DNA from: CAYMZZ01 sp047600605 | GTDB taxonomy: Bacteria; Bacteroidota; Bacteroidia; Chitinophagales; Chitinophagaceae | DNA length: 64,000 nt | NCBI GenBank assembly: GCA_047600605.1 | Contig: JASGKK010000002.1 | Coordinates: forward strand, 248,001-312,000 | Direction of reading: 5' to 3' | Translations under genes and position numbers: made by a program | Shown here: positions 48,695 to 57,474 of the stretch, piece after piece | Numbering within the stretch: the first letter of the stretch is position 1 | How the letters are laid out: each line of letters opens with the position of its first letter | Notes under the pieces: generated by a model | The model's database searches: none | Told to the model about the DNA's origin: nothing | What the model saw: the letters and a program-made list of their open reading frames with translations, nothing else

Positions 48695-49234
48695 TTAAGC
48701 AACGCTGTAAGTCTCGTATGCCTGTTTAACCGAATTCTCCAGACTGGAAAACGTACAGTTCAATTCTCTTACAGAGAGTGCCAGTGGCGTACCGAGTAGC
48801 CTGTTGCTGGTAGAAAGGCTCTTGCGGCTGAAAGGATTTTTTACCCGGCTGATATATTTTTCCGGATCACTTAACCGGATGAGCAGAAAGTCGCGCCTTA
48901 ATAAAGTGCGTTTTTCAATTCCCTTAATATCACTCCAGGGAATGAAGCCAAGCGCATTGTAATTAGATTGATCGGTTATGCCAGTACCGTCTATCACCAG
49001 ACCCGGTTTTCTGTATTGAAAAAAATAGGAGAGGGCGTAATAGCAGGAAATAATAAACAGGATGCCTGGTATAATAAGTGCCGTGATTCTGCCACTGCCT
49101 TTTATCAGGAGCAGTCCGCCATCGTCAACCGTTTTGCCCAGAACAATCCAGCAAACAAAAGAAAGGGTGATTGCGGCTATCACTAGCTGATAATAGCCCA
49201 TGTATTTCTTTCTGCTGATAATAACCGGCGTCAT
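48695..49234 (-). CDS. Small membrane protein with a PH-like region (STM3941-like)
   Basis: 179 aa. Two helices (about 15-33 and 50-70), then a soluble region with PGLVIDGTGITDQSNYNALGFIPWSD, typical of PH-like membrane proteins, and YISRVKNPFSRKS. It resembles the family named after Salmonella STM3941; function unknown. It abuts the convergent metZ stop directly, with no base between. Confidence 0.75.
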   Translation of the reverse strand: MTPVIISRKKYMGYYQLVIAAITLSFVCWIVLGKTVDDGGLLLIKGSGRITALIIPGILFIISCYYALSYFFQYRKPGLVIDGTGITDQSNYNALGFIPWSDIKGIEKRTLLRRDFLLIRLSDPEKYISRVKNPFSRKSLSTSNRLLGTPLALSVRELNCTFSSLENSVKQAYETYSVA

Positions 49235-49236
49235 AT

Positions 49237-49962
49237 TTATTTCTTTACCGCTCTTTTTTCCAGTTGCTGCAGAGTGGCCCGCATATCTTTGGGCAGCGGG
49301 GCCTCGATACTGACTGTACTTCCATCTACATCTGTAAAGCGTAGTGAAAAAGCATGAAGGGCCAGCCGCGACAGAATCGGTCGCTCTTCCAGTTCGTATT
49401 TAGATAGTTTGAATTTGGGTTTGATACTGGAAAGCAGGAAGGGTTTGCCATCGCCATACAGTTCATCGGCTACCAATGGGTGCCCCAGTTGCTTCATATG
49501 CACCCGTATCTGGTGGGTGCGGCCGGTATGAATCCGGAATTGCATCCAGGTATAAAGCCGGAAATCGCGCAGTACTTCATAGTCGGTCAACGCTTCCTTT
49601 CCCTGCCGGTGAATGACCATTAATCCTTTTTGTACCGGATGTTCAGCAATGGCTGCATCAATGCTACCGCTGGTCTGTACGACACTACCGATCACCAACC
49701 CCTGATAATACTTTTCTGTTTGTCTTGATTCAAACTGTTGGGAGAGGTGTTTATGCGCTGCTTCGTTGCGGGCAAAAATGATGAGACCACTGGTATCGCG
49801 GTCAATACGATGTACGGTAAAAATGTTTCCATACTGCTCAATCAGCATTTGCTTGAGCGAAATTTCCTTGCCTTCGCGGTCAGGGATAGAAAGCAGGCCC
49901 GATGGTTTGTTGATGGCAACCCAGTTGGCCGTTTCCTGTATGATGAGTTCGGTCAGTTTCAT
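49237..49962 (-). CDS. RluA-family pseudouridine synthase
   Basis: 241 aa, no S4 domain. Catalytic Asp motif HRIDRDTSGLIIFA, N-terminal VAINKPSGLLSIPDREG, and RTHQIRVHMKQLGHPLVADELYG. RluA members modify 23S rRNA or tRNA uridines; the target cannot be told. The start is 29 bases from the next pseudouridine synthase on the same strand, so two modifiers are probably co-expressed. Confidence 0.9.
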   Translation of the reverse strand: MKLTELIIQETANWVAINKPSGLLSIPDREGKEISLKQMLIEQYGNIFTVHRIDRDTSGLIIFARNEAAHKHLSQQFESRQTEKYYQGLVIGSVVQTSGSIDAAIAEHPVQKGLMVIHRQGKEALTDYEVLRDFRLYTWMQFRIHTGRTHQIRVHMKQLGHPLVADELYGDGKPFLLSSIKPKFKLSKYELEERPILSRLALHAFSLRFTDVDGSTVSIEAPLPKDMRATLQQLEKRAVKK

Positions 49963-49991
49963 GAAAAAGTAAAAAAATGCCTGGTAAACGG

Positions 49992-50942
49992 TTAGCGGCC
50001 TCTGCCAAAGTGTTTCAGATCGCGGACTTCCTTTTCGGAAAGAAAACGATACTTGCCACGTTCAATATTCTTTTTGGTAAGGCCGGCAAACATCACGCGG
50101 TCGAGGTTTTTTACATCGTAACCCAGTGATTCAAATATGCGGCGTACAATGCGGTTGCGCCCGCTATGGATCTCCACACCTATCTGGCGTTTATCCTTCA
50201 TGTCGGCATAAGCCAGTACATCGACACTGGCAGGACCATCTTCGAGTGTAATACCGGCCAGTATCTTATCAAAATCAGCCCGCTCCAGTTCCTTGTCCAG
50301 CGTTACAGCATATATTTTTTTGATCTCGTTGCTGGGGTGAGTAAGTTTTTGGGCCAGTTCGCCATCGTTGGTCAGCAGCAGAACGCCAGAAGTATTGCGG
50401 TCAAGGCGGCCTACGGGATAAATACGTTCACGGGTGGCATTGGTAATAAGGTCCAACACCGTTTTCCTTTTTTGCGGATCGTCGGTAGTGGTAATATAAT
50501 CTTTGGGCTTATTGAGAAGGATATAAACCAGGTTGCGGGCCAGGAACACTTTTTTACCATTAACCTTCACTTCATCTTTGGCAGACACACGATGTCCGGG
50601 TTCCAGCACCACTTCATTATTTACTTTTACCAGTCCCTTTCTGACCAGGTCAGCCGCTTCGCGGCGGGCTGTCACTCCGCAATGGGCAATGAACTTGTTG
50701 AGCGGCATCGAAGCGTTGTTTACGGGAGCTTTGATAGCGGTTGCTTTTGCTTCGAGGTCGGCACGGCCCTGGGCCTGCTTTTCTGCTTTCTTTTGCTCAA
50801 AAAAAGCTTCACGTTCTTTTTTGTGTTTACGTTTTTCCTGTTTGAAACTTTCCTTGATGGCAGCGTTGCTGCGCTTCCGGGAAAACTTGTCGAAAGGGGA
50901 GGCGGGGGTCTTTTTTTTCATAATAGAATTGCTGTTTTTCAA
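49992..50942 (-). CDS. RsuA/RluB-family 23S or 16S rRNA pseudouridine synthase
   Basis: 316 aa. A Lys-rich N-terminal extension (about 1-75), an S4 domain (MPLNKFIAHCGVTARREAADL, then GLVKVNNEVV), and the catalytic domain with YILLNKPKDYITTT, PVGRLDRNTSGVLLLTN (catalytic Asp) and IGVEIHSGRNRIVRR. The RluB/RluF/RsuA target is undetermined. M8 is an alternative start. Confidence 0.92.
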   Translation of the reverse strand: MKNSNSIMKKKTPASPFDKFSRKRSNAAIKESFKQEKRKHKKEREAFFEQKKAEKQAQGRADLEAKATAIKAPVNNASMPLNKFIAHCGVTARREAADLVRKGLVKVNNEVVLEPGHRVSAKDEVKVNGKKVFLARNLVYILLNKPKDYITTTDDPQKRKTVLDLITNATRERIYPVGRLDRNTSGVLLLTNDGELAQKLTHPSNEIKKIYAVTLDKELERADFDKILAGITLEDGPASVDVLAYADMKDKRQIGVEIHSGRNRIVRRIFESLGYDVKNLDRVMFAGLTKKNIERGKYRFLSEKEVRDLKHFGRGR

Positions 50943-50975
50943 CAGTAAAAAAATAAATATAAAAGGAGCTGCAGC

Positions 50976-52025
50976 TTACTGGTCTTTATTGGCCAGTTGT
51001 CCGCAGGCAGCATCAATATCTTTACCACGACTGCGGCGCAGACGTGCATTTACCCGGTTCTTTTCAAGGTATTGCATAAAGGCTTCTACCTTTTCTTCTT
51101 CAGGTTTTTCGAAGCGGGCAAACTCGATCGGGTTGTATTCAATAATATTTACCAGGTCGGCGGGCACCTGGCGATAGATCTTGATCAGCTCATCGGCATC
51201 CTTAAGCGAATCATTGAAGTTTTTGAACAGGATGTATTCAAAGGTGATCTCGTTTTTGGTATGCTTATAGAAATAATTGAGGGCATTGATCAGCGATTTG
51301 ATATTGTTGGTATCATTGATCGGCATGATCTCATGACGTTTGATGTCGTTGGCGGCATGAAGGCTCAGAGCCAGCTTAAACTTCACCTTATTGTCGCCCA
51401 GTTGCCTGATCTGCTTGGCCACGCCGGCAGTGCTCACCGTTATACGGCGTGGGCTCATGCCCAGACCATCGGGAGAGGTGATGCGGTCGATAGCCCGTAA
51501 TACGTTTTTATAATTGAGCAGGGGTTCACCCATACCCATGAAAACGATATTGGTTAATTTTTTCCCGTAAATGCGTTCACTCTGCTGATTGATCAGCACC
51601 ACTTCGTCATAGATCTCGTCAAACTCAAGGTTGCGTTTGCGGGGTATGTAGCCGGTGGCGCAGAACTTGCAGCTCAATGAGCAACCGATCTGCGATGATA
51701 CACAGGCGGTTTTGCGTTCATCGGTAGGGATCAGTACACCTTCTACGAGGTGTCCGTCATGTGTCTTGAAACGGGATTTGACGGTACCATCAGCCGAATA
51801 CTGCGTGGCATCAATGCTGAGGGCGGGTAAAGTAAAATCATCTTTCAGCCGCTGACGCAGTTCCTTGCTCAGGTTGGTCATGGCGTCCACCGACAGGGCA
51901 GATTTCTGCCATATCCATTCATACACCTGTTTGGCCCGGAATTTTTTCTCTCCCAATTCCTCAAAATACTGCTCCAAATCGCTCAGGCTCAGTGTACGTA
52001 TATTCTGCGGGGCTGATTTTACCAT
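50976..52025 (-). CDS. rlmN: Dual-specificity 23S rRNA/tRNA adenine-2 methyltransferase RlmN
   Basis: 349 aa radical-SAM enzyme. CxxxCxxC cluster motif in QIGCSLSCKFCATGY, MGMGEPLLN, STAGVAKQIRQLGDNKVKFKLALSLHA (in pieces), the resolving Cys in IDAACGQL at the end. It methylates A2503 of 23S rRNA and A37 of certain tRNAs. A TATCTTTG box ends 4 bases before the ATG, so the mRNA may be leaderless. Confidence 0.96.
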   Translation of the reverse strand: MVKSAPQNIRTLSLSDLEQYFEELGEKKFRAKQVYEWIWQKSALSVDAMTNLSKELRQRLKDDFTLPALSIDATQYSADGTVKSRFKTHDGHLVEGVLIPTDERKTACVSSQIGCSLSCKFCATGYIPRKRNLEFDEIYDEVVLINQQSERIYGKKLTNIVFMGMGEPLLNYKNVLRAIDRITSPDGLGMSPRRITVSTAGVAKQIRQLGDNKVKFKLALSLHAANDIKRHEIMPINDTNNIKSLINALNYFYKHTKNEITFEYILFKNFNDSLKDADELIKIYRQVPADLVNIIEYNPIEFARFEKPEEEKVEAFMQYLEKNRVNARLRRSRGKDIDAACGQLANKDQ

Positions 52026-52029
52026 TTTG

Positions 52030-52037
52030 CAAAGATA
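52030..52037 (-). promoter_or_regulatory. Promoter -7 element (TATCTTTG) for rlmN
   Basis: Exact TAnnTTTG on the minus strand; only 4 bases lie between it and the rlmN ATG, so transcription would start at or next to the start codon. Confidence 0.5.
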
Positions 52038-52050
52038 GTTTAGAAGTAGT

Positions 52051-52122
52051 AAGTTTTAAGTTATAAGTTGTAAGTGTTTGATAGTAATGAACTTATAACT
52101 TATTGCTTATAACTTAAAACTT
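52051..52122. repeat. AT-rich inverted repeat, AAGTTATAAG family (copy 2)
   Basis: Arms 52051-52067 (AAGTTTTAAGTTATAAG) and 52106-52122 are perfectly complementary over 17 bp; the intervening 38 bases contain more copies of the word. It lies in the divergent rlmN/thiolase gap, so it cannot be a terminator for either gene. The same family is at 9828-9879. Confidence 0.75.
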
Positions 52123-52148
52123 TACTGATATTTGCAAAAAACGATTAA

Positions 52149-53342
52149 ATGCTTGACGCTTATGTAATTGATGTAATGCGTACGCCGGTGGGAAAATTTG
52201 GCGGTACGCTGGCTCATACCCGGCCCGATGATTTGCTGGCAGGCGTGATCAGGGCTGTCCTCATGGCAAATGAGAATATTGAAATTGAGGCTATTGAAGA
52301 TGTGATCGCCGGTGCAGCCAATCAGGCTGGAGAAGACAACCGCAATGTAGCCCGCATGGCTGCTTTGCTGGCGGGCCTGCCTGTAACAGTAGCCGGCAAT
52401 ACGGTCAACCGTCTTTGCGCATCCGGTCTGCAGGCCATTATGGATGCTGCCCGGCAGATCCGTTGTGGGGATGCAGAGCTGGTACTGGCCTGTGGAGTAG
52501 AAAGCATGACCCGCGCACCATTTGTGACAGCCAAGGCCAGTTCGCCATTTCAGCGTTCTGTAGAAACGTTTGATACCACCCTGGGCTGGCGATTTATCAA
52601 CCGGCGTCTGGCAGCCATGTATCCTCCTTTCAGCATGGGTGAGACGGCAGAAAATGTGGCCCGGCAATGGGAAATAAGCCGCGAAGAACAGGATGCTTTT
52701 GCACTGGCATCGCAGGAGAAATATTTTGCCGCCCGTGAAGCCGGACGCTGGCAGGATGAGATTGCCGCAGTGGAAATACAAAAGGACGGTCTTATTACCT
52801 GGTTTCTCGAAGATGAACACCCGCGACAAACCTCCCTCGAAAAACTCGCACGCCTCAAACCTGCTTTTATAGAAAATGGTACGGTCACGGCCGGCAATGC
52901 TGCTGGTATCAATGACGGTGCTGCTGCCATGCTGCTGGCCAGTGAAGCTGCCGTAAAAAAATACGGACTGCAACCCATGGCACGGATTGTATCAATGGCT
53001 GTAGCCGGTGTTGATCCCGCTATTATGGGCATTGGCCCTGTGCCTGCCACACAAAAAGCCCTGCTGCGCGCCGGACTTACTGCCAGTCAGCTCGACCTGG
53101 TAGAATTGAATGAGGCATTTGCTTCACAATCCATCGCCTGTATGCGCGAACTGGAGTTGGATCCTGCCAAAGTGAATGTAAACGGCGGAGCCATTGCTAT
53201 CGGGCATCCACTCGGCTGCAGTGGGGTACGTATTTCAGCTACCTTATTGCATGAGATGAGCCGCCGGCAGAATCGTTATGGTCTCGCCACCATGTGTATC
53301 GGGGTCGGACAGGGGGCTGCTGTTATATATGAGCGTGTTTAA
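52149..53342 (+). CDS. Acetyl-CoA C-acyltransferase (thiolase), PcaF-like
   Basis: 397 aa, two thiolase halves. Active-site Cys in NRLCASGLQAI near residue 90, HPLGCSGVRI His and CIGVGQGAA Cys near the end. The run ANQAGEDNRNVARMAALLAG is characteristic of 3-oxoadipyl-CoA thiolases (PcaF), but the neighbouring genes do not include aromatic or phenylacetate degradation. It may instead serve fatty-acid oxidation. Diverges from rlmN. Confidence 0.88.
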   Translation: MLDAYVIDVMRTPVGKFGGTLAHTRPDDLLAGVIRAVLMANENIEIEAIEDVIAGAANQAGEDNRNVARMAALLAGLPVTVAGNTVNRLCASGLQAIMDAARQIRCGDAELVLACGVESMTRAPFVTAKASSPFQRSVETFDTTLGWRFINRRLAAMYPPFSMGETAENVARQWEISREEQDAFALASQEKYFAAREAGRWQDEIAAVEIQKDGLITWFLEDEHPRQTSLEKLARLKPAFIENGTVTAGNAAGINDGAAAMLLASEAAVKKYGLQPMARIVSMAVAGVDPAIMGIGPVPATQKALLRAGLTASQLDLVELNEAFASQSIACMRELELDPAKVNVNGGAIAIGHPLGCSGVRISATLLHEMSRRQNRYGLATMCIGVGQGAAVIYERV

Positions 53343-53396
53343 ATGGACGGGAAAATCTGTATTTTCAGGAAGCATTTATCTTAAATCAAGACAATT

Positions 53397-53789
53397 ATGA
53401 AAAGAATAATTTTCTTCCTGCTGATTTCCTTCTATGCCGGTGCGGTGAGCGCTCAGACGCCTGCACCATCGGGCGACTCGCTCAAGATTTATACCGGCAA
53501 ATACAAGTTTCCTGAAGGTAGTGTGGTAGCAGAGGTGAGGGTGGCCATTACGAATGGAGTACTCTATGCCGATTCTGATATTGGAAGCTCTGAATTAAAA
53601 CATTCTTCGGGCGATGTATTTGACCTCATTGCCTATGATGGTACCGCTACCTTCAAACGTAATGCAGAAGGAAAGGTAAATGGTATTCGTATAGAAGTAG
53701 ATGACCTGCTGCTCGAAGGGCCAAAAGCGGAAGACACTATCAGCGCGCTTAACGAATTAAAAGCCAGTAGTTGCCTCGCATGGAGATAA
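53397..53789 (+). CDS. Secreted DUF3471-like small protein
   Basis: 130 aa: signal peptide MKRIIFFLLISFYAGAVSA, then a beta-rich domain with IYTGKYKFPEGSVVAEVRVAI and FDLIAYDGTATFKRN, similar to the DUF3471 domain often found at the end of serine hydrolases. Here it stands alone. No catalytic residues seen. It lies 54 bases after the thiolase. Confidence 0.7.
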   Translation: MKRIIFFLLISFYAGAVSAQTPAPSGDSLKIYTGKYKFPEGSVVAEVRVAITNGVLYADSDIGSSELKHSSGDVFDLIAYDGTATFKRNAEGKVNGIRIEVDDLLLEGPKAEDTISALNELKASSCLAWR

Positions 53790-53823
53790 GCGTTTTATAA
53801 ACCAGAAATATACAGGTCATCAT

Positions 53824-55032
53824 TTAAGAACGATGGCCTGTTTCTTTTTTGATCAGGCGGTCAACCAGTCTGAAATTGGCCCAGGCAGACAGGAGTACTA
53901 AAACTACCGCCAACACTATGACAGCCACATGCACCATGGTCTGCAGTTCAGGCCGGTTATACATGACCTGTTGATGAAAGGCCCATTGCATGACCTGCAC
54001 AGCAGCCAGTGCAGCAACGATTATGAAAAAATATACGGGAATAAATCGCCGGGATACATGACGACTCAGCCAACGGGGCGAATAGCCCAGTGTGAGTAAT
54101 AAGCGCAGACTGTCGCGGCTGCGTGCAATGACCAGTTGCAGATAAAAAGAAAACAAAAGCAAGGCCAGCACAACCACCAGTACACCAAATACTGCCAGCC
54201 CGGTGAAGATGCCTTCAAATACCTGTTTTACCCGGCCAAATTTGGTTTTGTCTTTATTCACTTTATAGGCATGATCATCCAGGTACCGGAGCAGGTCCGG
54301 ATTGTTGGCATCAGTTGTTTTAACATATACCCGCGAAGCACGCTCTGCCTGTTTCCCTTTGAAATGAAGATTGGCCCATTGCAGAAATGATTGTGGTACG
54401 AGTACGGAATTGATCCGATCGCTGAAAGCAACGATCTGTCCCTGAAAATCCTGCTCCAGGTTACCATCACCATGGCAGGTGATCACTACCGGAATGCCCG
54501 ATGCGGTTTCTGCTGAGACCTGTGGCAAACCATAGCTGGGACCAAATACATTGAATATTTCGAGAAAGTCAGAAGATACAATAATCGGTATGCGTGTCTG
54601 CCCCTCCTGCCAGGTAAACCCTGCAGGCAGGGTGTCGAGAAAAGCATCATCAATACTTTCCAGAAACAGGTTAGTGCTGAATGGAAGCAGATTGCCGGCA
54701 CTTAACTCCACCTGAAACTGGTTGGCTTCGAGCGGGGCCGCATCGGCAATAAAGGGTTGTTTTTTGAGATCATCTATTTCCGGCGCTGAGAAAAAAAGTT
54801 TGTCTTTCTGTCCCATATTTTCATTGGTCACCTGTCGGGTGATGGAGAGATAGTCAAACCCGTTTTTACGCACCGGACTCGTATGCAGCAGTTGTTGCAG
54901 GTTGATGTACATCTGCACAGCGCTTAATAGCAACAGTACGCCAATGCCCAATCCGATATAGGAAAACCAGCGGGAAGCGGTATTCGTACCGGTTTGTAAC
55001 AGGGGGCGAATGGGTTTAAATGATGCAGCCAC
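53824..55032 (-). CDS. ABC transporter permease with FtsX-type domain
   Basis: 402 aa. One helix near 27-47, a long extracytoplasmic region (about 50-275) with SSDFLEIFNVFGPSYG and VVITCHGDGNL typical of MacB-type periplasmic domains, then three helices (278-308, 332-350 and 365-385) of the FtsX domain. It works with the ATPase 11 bases upstream on the same strand, in efflux or mechanical transduction. Substrate unknown. Confidence 0.82.
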   Translation of the reverse strand: MAASFKPIRPLLQTGTNTASRWFSYIGLGIGVLLLLSAVQMYINLQQLLHTSPVRKNGFDYLSITRQVTNENMGQKDKLFFSAPEIDDLKKQPFIADAAPLEANQFQVELSAGNLLPFSTNLFLESIDDAFLDTLPAGFTWQEGQTRIPIIVSSDFLEIFNVFGPSYGLPQVSAETASGIPVVITCHGDGNLEQDFQGQIVAFSDRINSVLVPQSFLQWANLHFKGKQAERASRVYVKTTDANNPDLLRYLDDHAYKVNKDKTKFGRVKQVFEGIFTGLAVFGVLVVVLALLLFSFYLQLVIARSRDSLRLLLTLGYSPRWLSRHVSRRFIPVYFFIIVAALAAVQVMQWAFHQQVMYNRPELQTMVHVAVIVLAVVLVLLSAWANFRLVDRLIKKETGHRS

Positions 55033-55043
55033 TGCTAAACGGG

Positions 55044-55685
55044 TTAAAGGTGGTACAATTGGGTAAACGGATAAATATCTATACGCTCCAGGTCGGCCAG
55101 CAATACACAGGCTTTACGGCTGGAGGCTTCTTCCAGGATCAGTTCAATAGCCTTACTCGTATTGTTGTTGTCGAGATGACTGAATGGTTCATCCAGCAGC
55201 AGCAGGTCAAATGGCTGCAACAGGGCGCGAATGATAGCCGTACGCTGCTGCTCACCATAGGAGCAGCGGCCAGCCGGTGTATCAAGCCGTGAAGCAATGC
55301 CGAGCCGTGCAGCCATTTCATCAATTTTTTCGGAAGGATGATGAGGCTGCAACTGGCGTTTTATTTCCAGGTTTTGCCGCACGGTCTGTTCGGGAAACAA
55401 GCGCAGATCCTGAAATACCACGCTGATAGCCGACTGACGCAGCAGGGCAAGTTTTTCAAGGTTCAGTGTACGTAGTTCCTGACCGTCGTACTGTATCTGT
55501 CCATTATAATCGTTGCGCATGCCATACAGAAAATTGATCAGCGATGACTTGCCAGTGCCGGAAGGCGCTACTATTTTCACCAGTTGTCCCGGAGAAAACA
55601 CAAGGTCCTTGCCCCATATTTCAGAATCTGCTGTACGGGACTGATCAAAGTAGGTGGGCAGCAATGAGTAGATCGACAATTGCAT
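55044..55685 (-). CDS. ABC transporter ATP-binding protein
   Basis: 213 aa. Walker A VAPSGTGKSSLIN near 39-50, Q-loop FQDLRLFPEQTV, ABC signature CSYGEQQRT (a variant of LSGGQ), Walker B LLLLDEPFSHLDNN. It drives the downstream FtsX-type permease. The LolD-like size and pairing fit lipoprotein or membrane-stress exporters. Preceded by a terminator of the DUF4836 gene. Confidence 0.9.
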   Translation of the reverse strand: MQLSIYSLLPTYFDQSRTADSEIWGKDLVFSPGQLVKIVAPSGTGKSSLINFLYGMRNDYNGQIQYDGQELRTLNLEKLALLRQSAISVVFQDLRLFPEQTVRQNLEIKRQLQPHHPSEKIDEMAARLGIASRLDTPAGRCSYGEQQRTAIIRALLQPFDLLLLDEPFSHLDNNNTSKAIELILEEASSRKACVLLADLERIDIYPFTQLYHL

Positions 55686-55692
55686 AGATAAA

Positions 55693-55721
55693 AATAAAAA
55701 GCCGTAGCAGACTACGGCTTT
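55693..55721 (-). terminator. Intrinsic terminator of the DUF4836 gene
   Basis: Stem AAAGCCGTAG / CTACGGCTTT with a 4-base loop; on the minus strand it is followed by a T-rich run. Ends the 55740-57431 gene before the ABC transporter pair. Confidence 0.8.
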
Positions 55722-55739
55722 ATGAGATCATTTCTGTGA

Positions 55740-57431
55740 TTAGTTGACAGGAGCAGGTACCGGTGCAGGTTCTCCATCGTTTACATCCCAGGTATTTTCC
55801 TTGGGACGAAGCGTATACATTTTGTCAACGTATTTGTTGAGCTGAACCAGGCTATTGGTGTTTTTGTCTTTTAAAACAACTTCTGCATAGCTGGTCAGTA
55901 CGCCATTTTTCACATCACCACTGGCTACTACCTCATCCCAGAATGCTGCAGATGCGTCGAGCATGGCTTTTTCGGTCTGCCATTTATCCGAAGGCATATC
56001 AGCTTTTTCATAATCCTTGATGGTCTGCATAATGCTGAACAGGCGATTGAAGTTGAGATAGAAGCCTGCATGATGACCGGCAATTTTGGAGGCATAGGCA
56101 GGTTTGGTACCGCCAGCCAGGAAGGCATCTACCTCGCCCATGCTGGTACCTGTAGCAAACCAGCTGTCACCGAGTTTGTAATTCACACTGGGGCTTGCCT
56201 GATCGATTTTATCTGTTTCCTTCAGTAATATGCCGATCAGTTTATTAAAAGCTTCCTTATCGTTTACGGAAGTACCAGCCACAAAATTGATTTTGGGTTC
56301 ATTGCGGTAGATGTATGCTTTTTTGCCGTCAAAATCCTCGTAAGGAGTAGAGTCTCTTTTGAGATCAAAATCACTGATGGCAAAAAGGATTTCGCCTTTA
56401 TTGGCTTTTACAAACTCATCTATGCTGTCGCCGGCTCTGCCAAGGAATCCATTGGCCATGCCATCCATACCTATTAATTGCAACAGGGCTTTGATGCCTT
56501 CGGGTTTGTAGCTAAAGGCGCCGGCCGCCAGTACTTCGTTGGCAGGCAGTCGGCTGAGTGTGGCCTCCGAGATAGGTTTGGGCTCATACTCTTTAAACAG
56601 GTTGGTCACTTCTTTGCCCAGGTACTGGCGTGAGCGGGCGGTTATTTTGCCATTATCGAAGCTGATAGTGGCTGCAGTGGCAGTATTTTCTACCAGCAGG
56701 TTTACTTTCATCATCGAAAGCATACCGCCGGAATATTCATTAAAAATAGTGGACGCATAATTGCCCCACCAGTGCAGGTCGCCTCCGTCTGTAACCAACT
56801 CGGCAAAACGTTTATCGCTACCCAGCAATTCATCTCCTTTGCGTTTGAAGAGGCTGACTGCAATCTGCTTCAGCGAGTCAATACTCAATGGATTGCCGCT
56901 ATTGAAAGGACCATCATTTCCGGGAACCATATATTTGTCAGCACCAAAATTTCCGAGCATAACAAACTTGCTATTGTTCCAGGCAATAACAGCATCTGCA
57001 TTACTGGAAGCCAGGCTGAGATCACCTTCTTTGGTAAAAATGACCTTTTGATCTTTATCGACCTGGTGCAGAAATTTTTCAAAAGCTGCGGCATCCGTCA
57101 GCGATCCCTGCCAGCCGGTATAAAAGGAGCGGGGTTTGCTGCTGGCAATAAAAAGTATCTGGCTTTTGCGGGTATCCACACCTGATTTGGCAGGCTGGGC
57201 CAGCAGTTGTTTCGCTACACTGTCTGTAGAAGCTTCTTTGGCAATATCCTGAAACCAGCTGGTTTTACTCACCTCATCCCAGCTGAGCTTGGCAGAAAGT
57301 GATTCGAGGTTGATATGGATGGCCATCAATGCTTCTTTAGGTACAAGCAGATCGGGCGATTTTGAGTTCTTACAGGCGGTAAACAGCAGCAGAGAGGCTG
57401 CAGCCAGCAGAACCAGTGATCGTAGTTTCAT
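55740..57431 (-). CDS. DUF4836-family lipoprotein
   Basis: 563 aa. A lipoprotein signal (SLLLFTAC, Cys at residue 20) leads to a family domain of repeated lines such as LLVPKEALMAIHINLESL, LAAGAFSYKPEGIKALLQLIG and YLNFNRLFSIMQTI. Function unknown; members are restricted to Bacteroidota and sit in the periplasm or outer membrane. It is monocistronic on the minus strand between hisS and a terminator. Confidence 0.85.
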   Translation of the reverse strand: MKLRSLVLLAAASLLLFTACKNSKSPDLLVPKEALMAIHINLESLSAKLSWDEVSKTSWFQDIAKEASTDSVAKQLLAQPAKSGVDTRKSQILFIASSKPRSFYTGWQGSLTDAAAFEKFLHQVDKDQKVIFTKEGDLSLASSNADAVIAWNNSKFVMLGNFGADKYMVPGNDGPFNSGNPLSIDSLKQIAVSLFKRKGDELLGSDKRFAELVTDGGDLHWWGNYASTIFNEYSGGMLSMMKVNLLVENTATAATISFDNGKITARSRQYLGKEVTNLFKEYEPKPISEATLSRLPANEVLAAGAFSYKPEGIKALLQLIGMDGMANGFLGRAGDSIDEFVKANKGEILFAISDFDLKRDSTPYEDFDGKKAYIYRNEPKINFVAGTSVNDKEAFNKLIGILLKETDKIDQASPSVNYKLGDSWFATGTSMGEVDAFLAGGTKPAYASKIAGHHAGFYLNFNRLFSIMQTIKDYEKADMPSDKWQTEKAMLDASAAFWDEVVASGDVKNGVLTSYAEVVLKDKNTNSLVQLNKYVDKMYTLRPKENTWDVNDGEPAPVPAPVN

Positions 57432-57474
57432 GATGAAGGTTTATGGTTGTTGTTAGGTTAATTTATTTATTAGA

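Noticed and set aside
50166..50948. Plus-strand frame of 260 codons opposite the RsuA/RluB-family gene
   Set aside because: Shadow of the pseudouridine synthase; no recognisable domain.
52122..52973. Long minus-strand reading frame (283 codons) opposite the thiolase
   Set aside because: It lies antisense to a clear thiolase with catalytic residues; composition shows no domain, and it is explained by codon bias of the sense gene.
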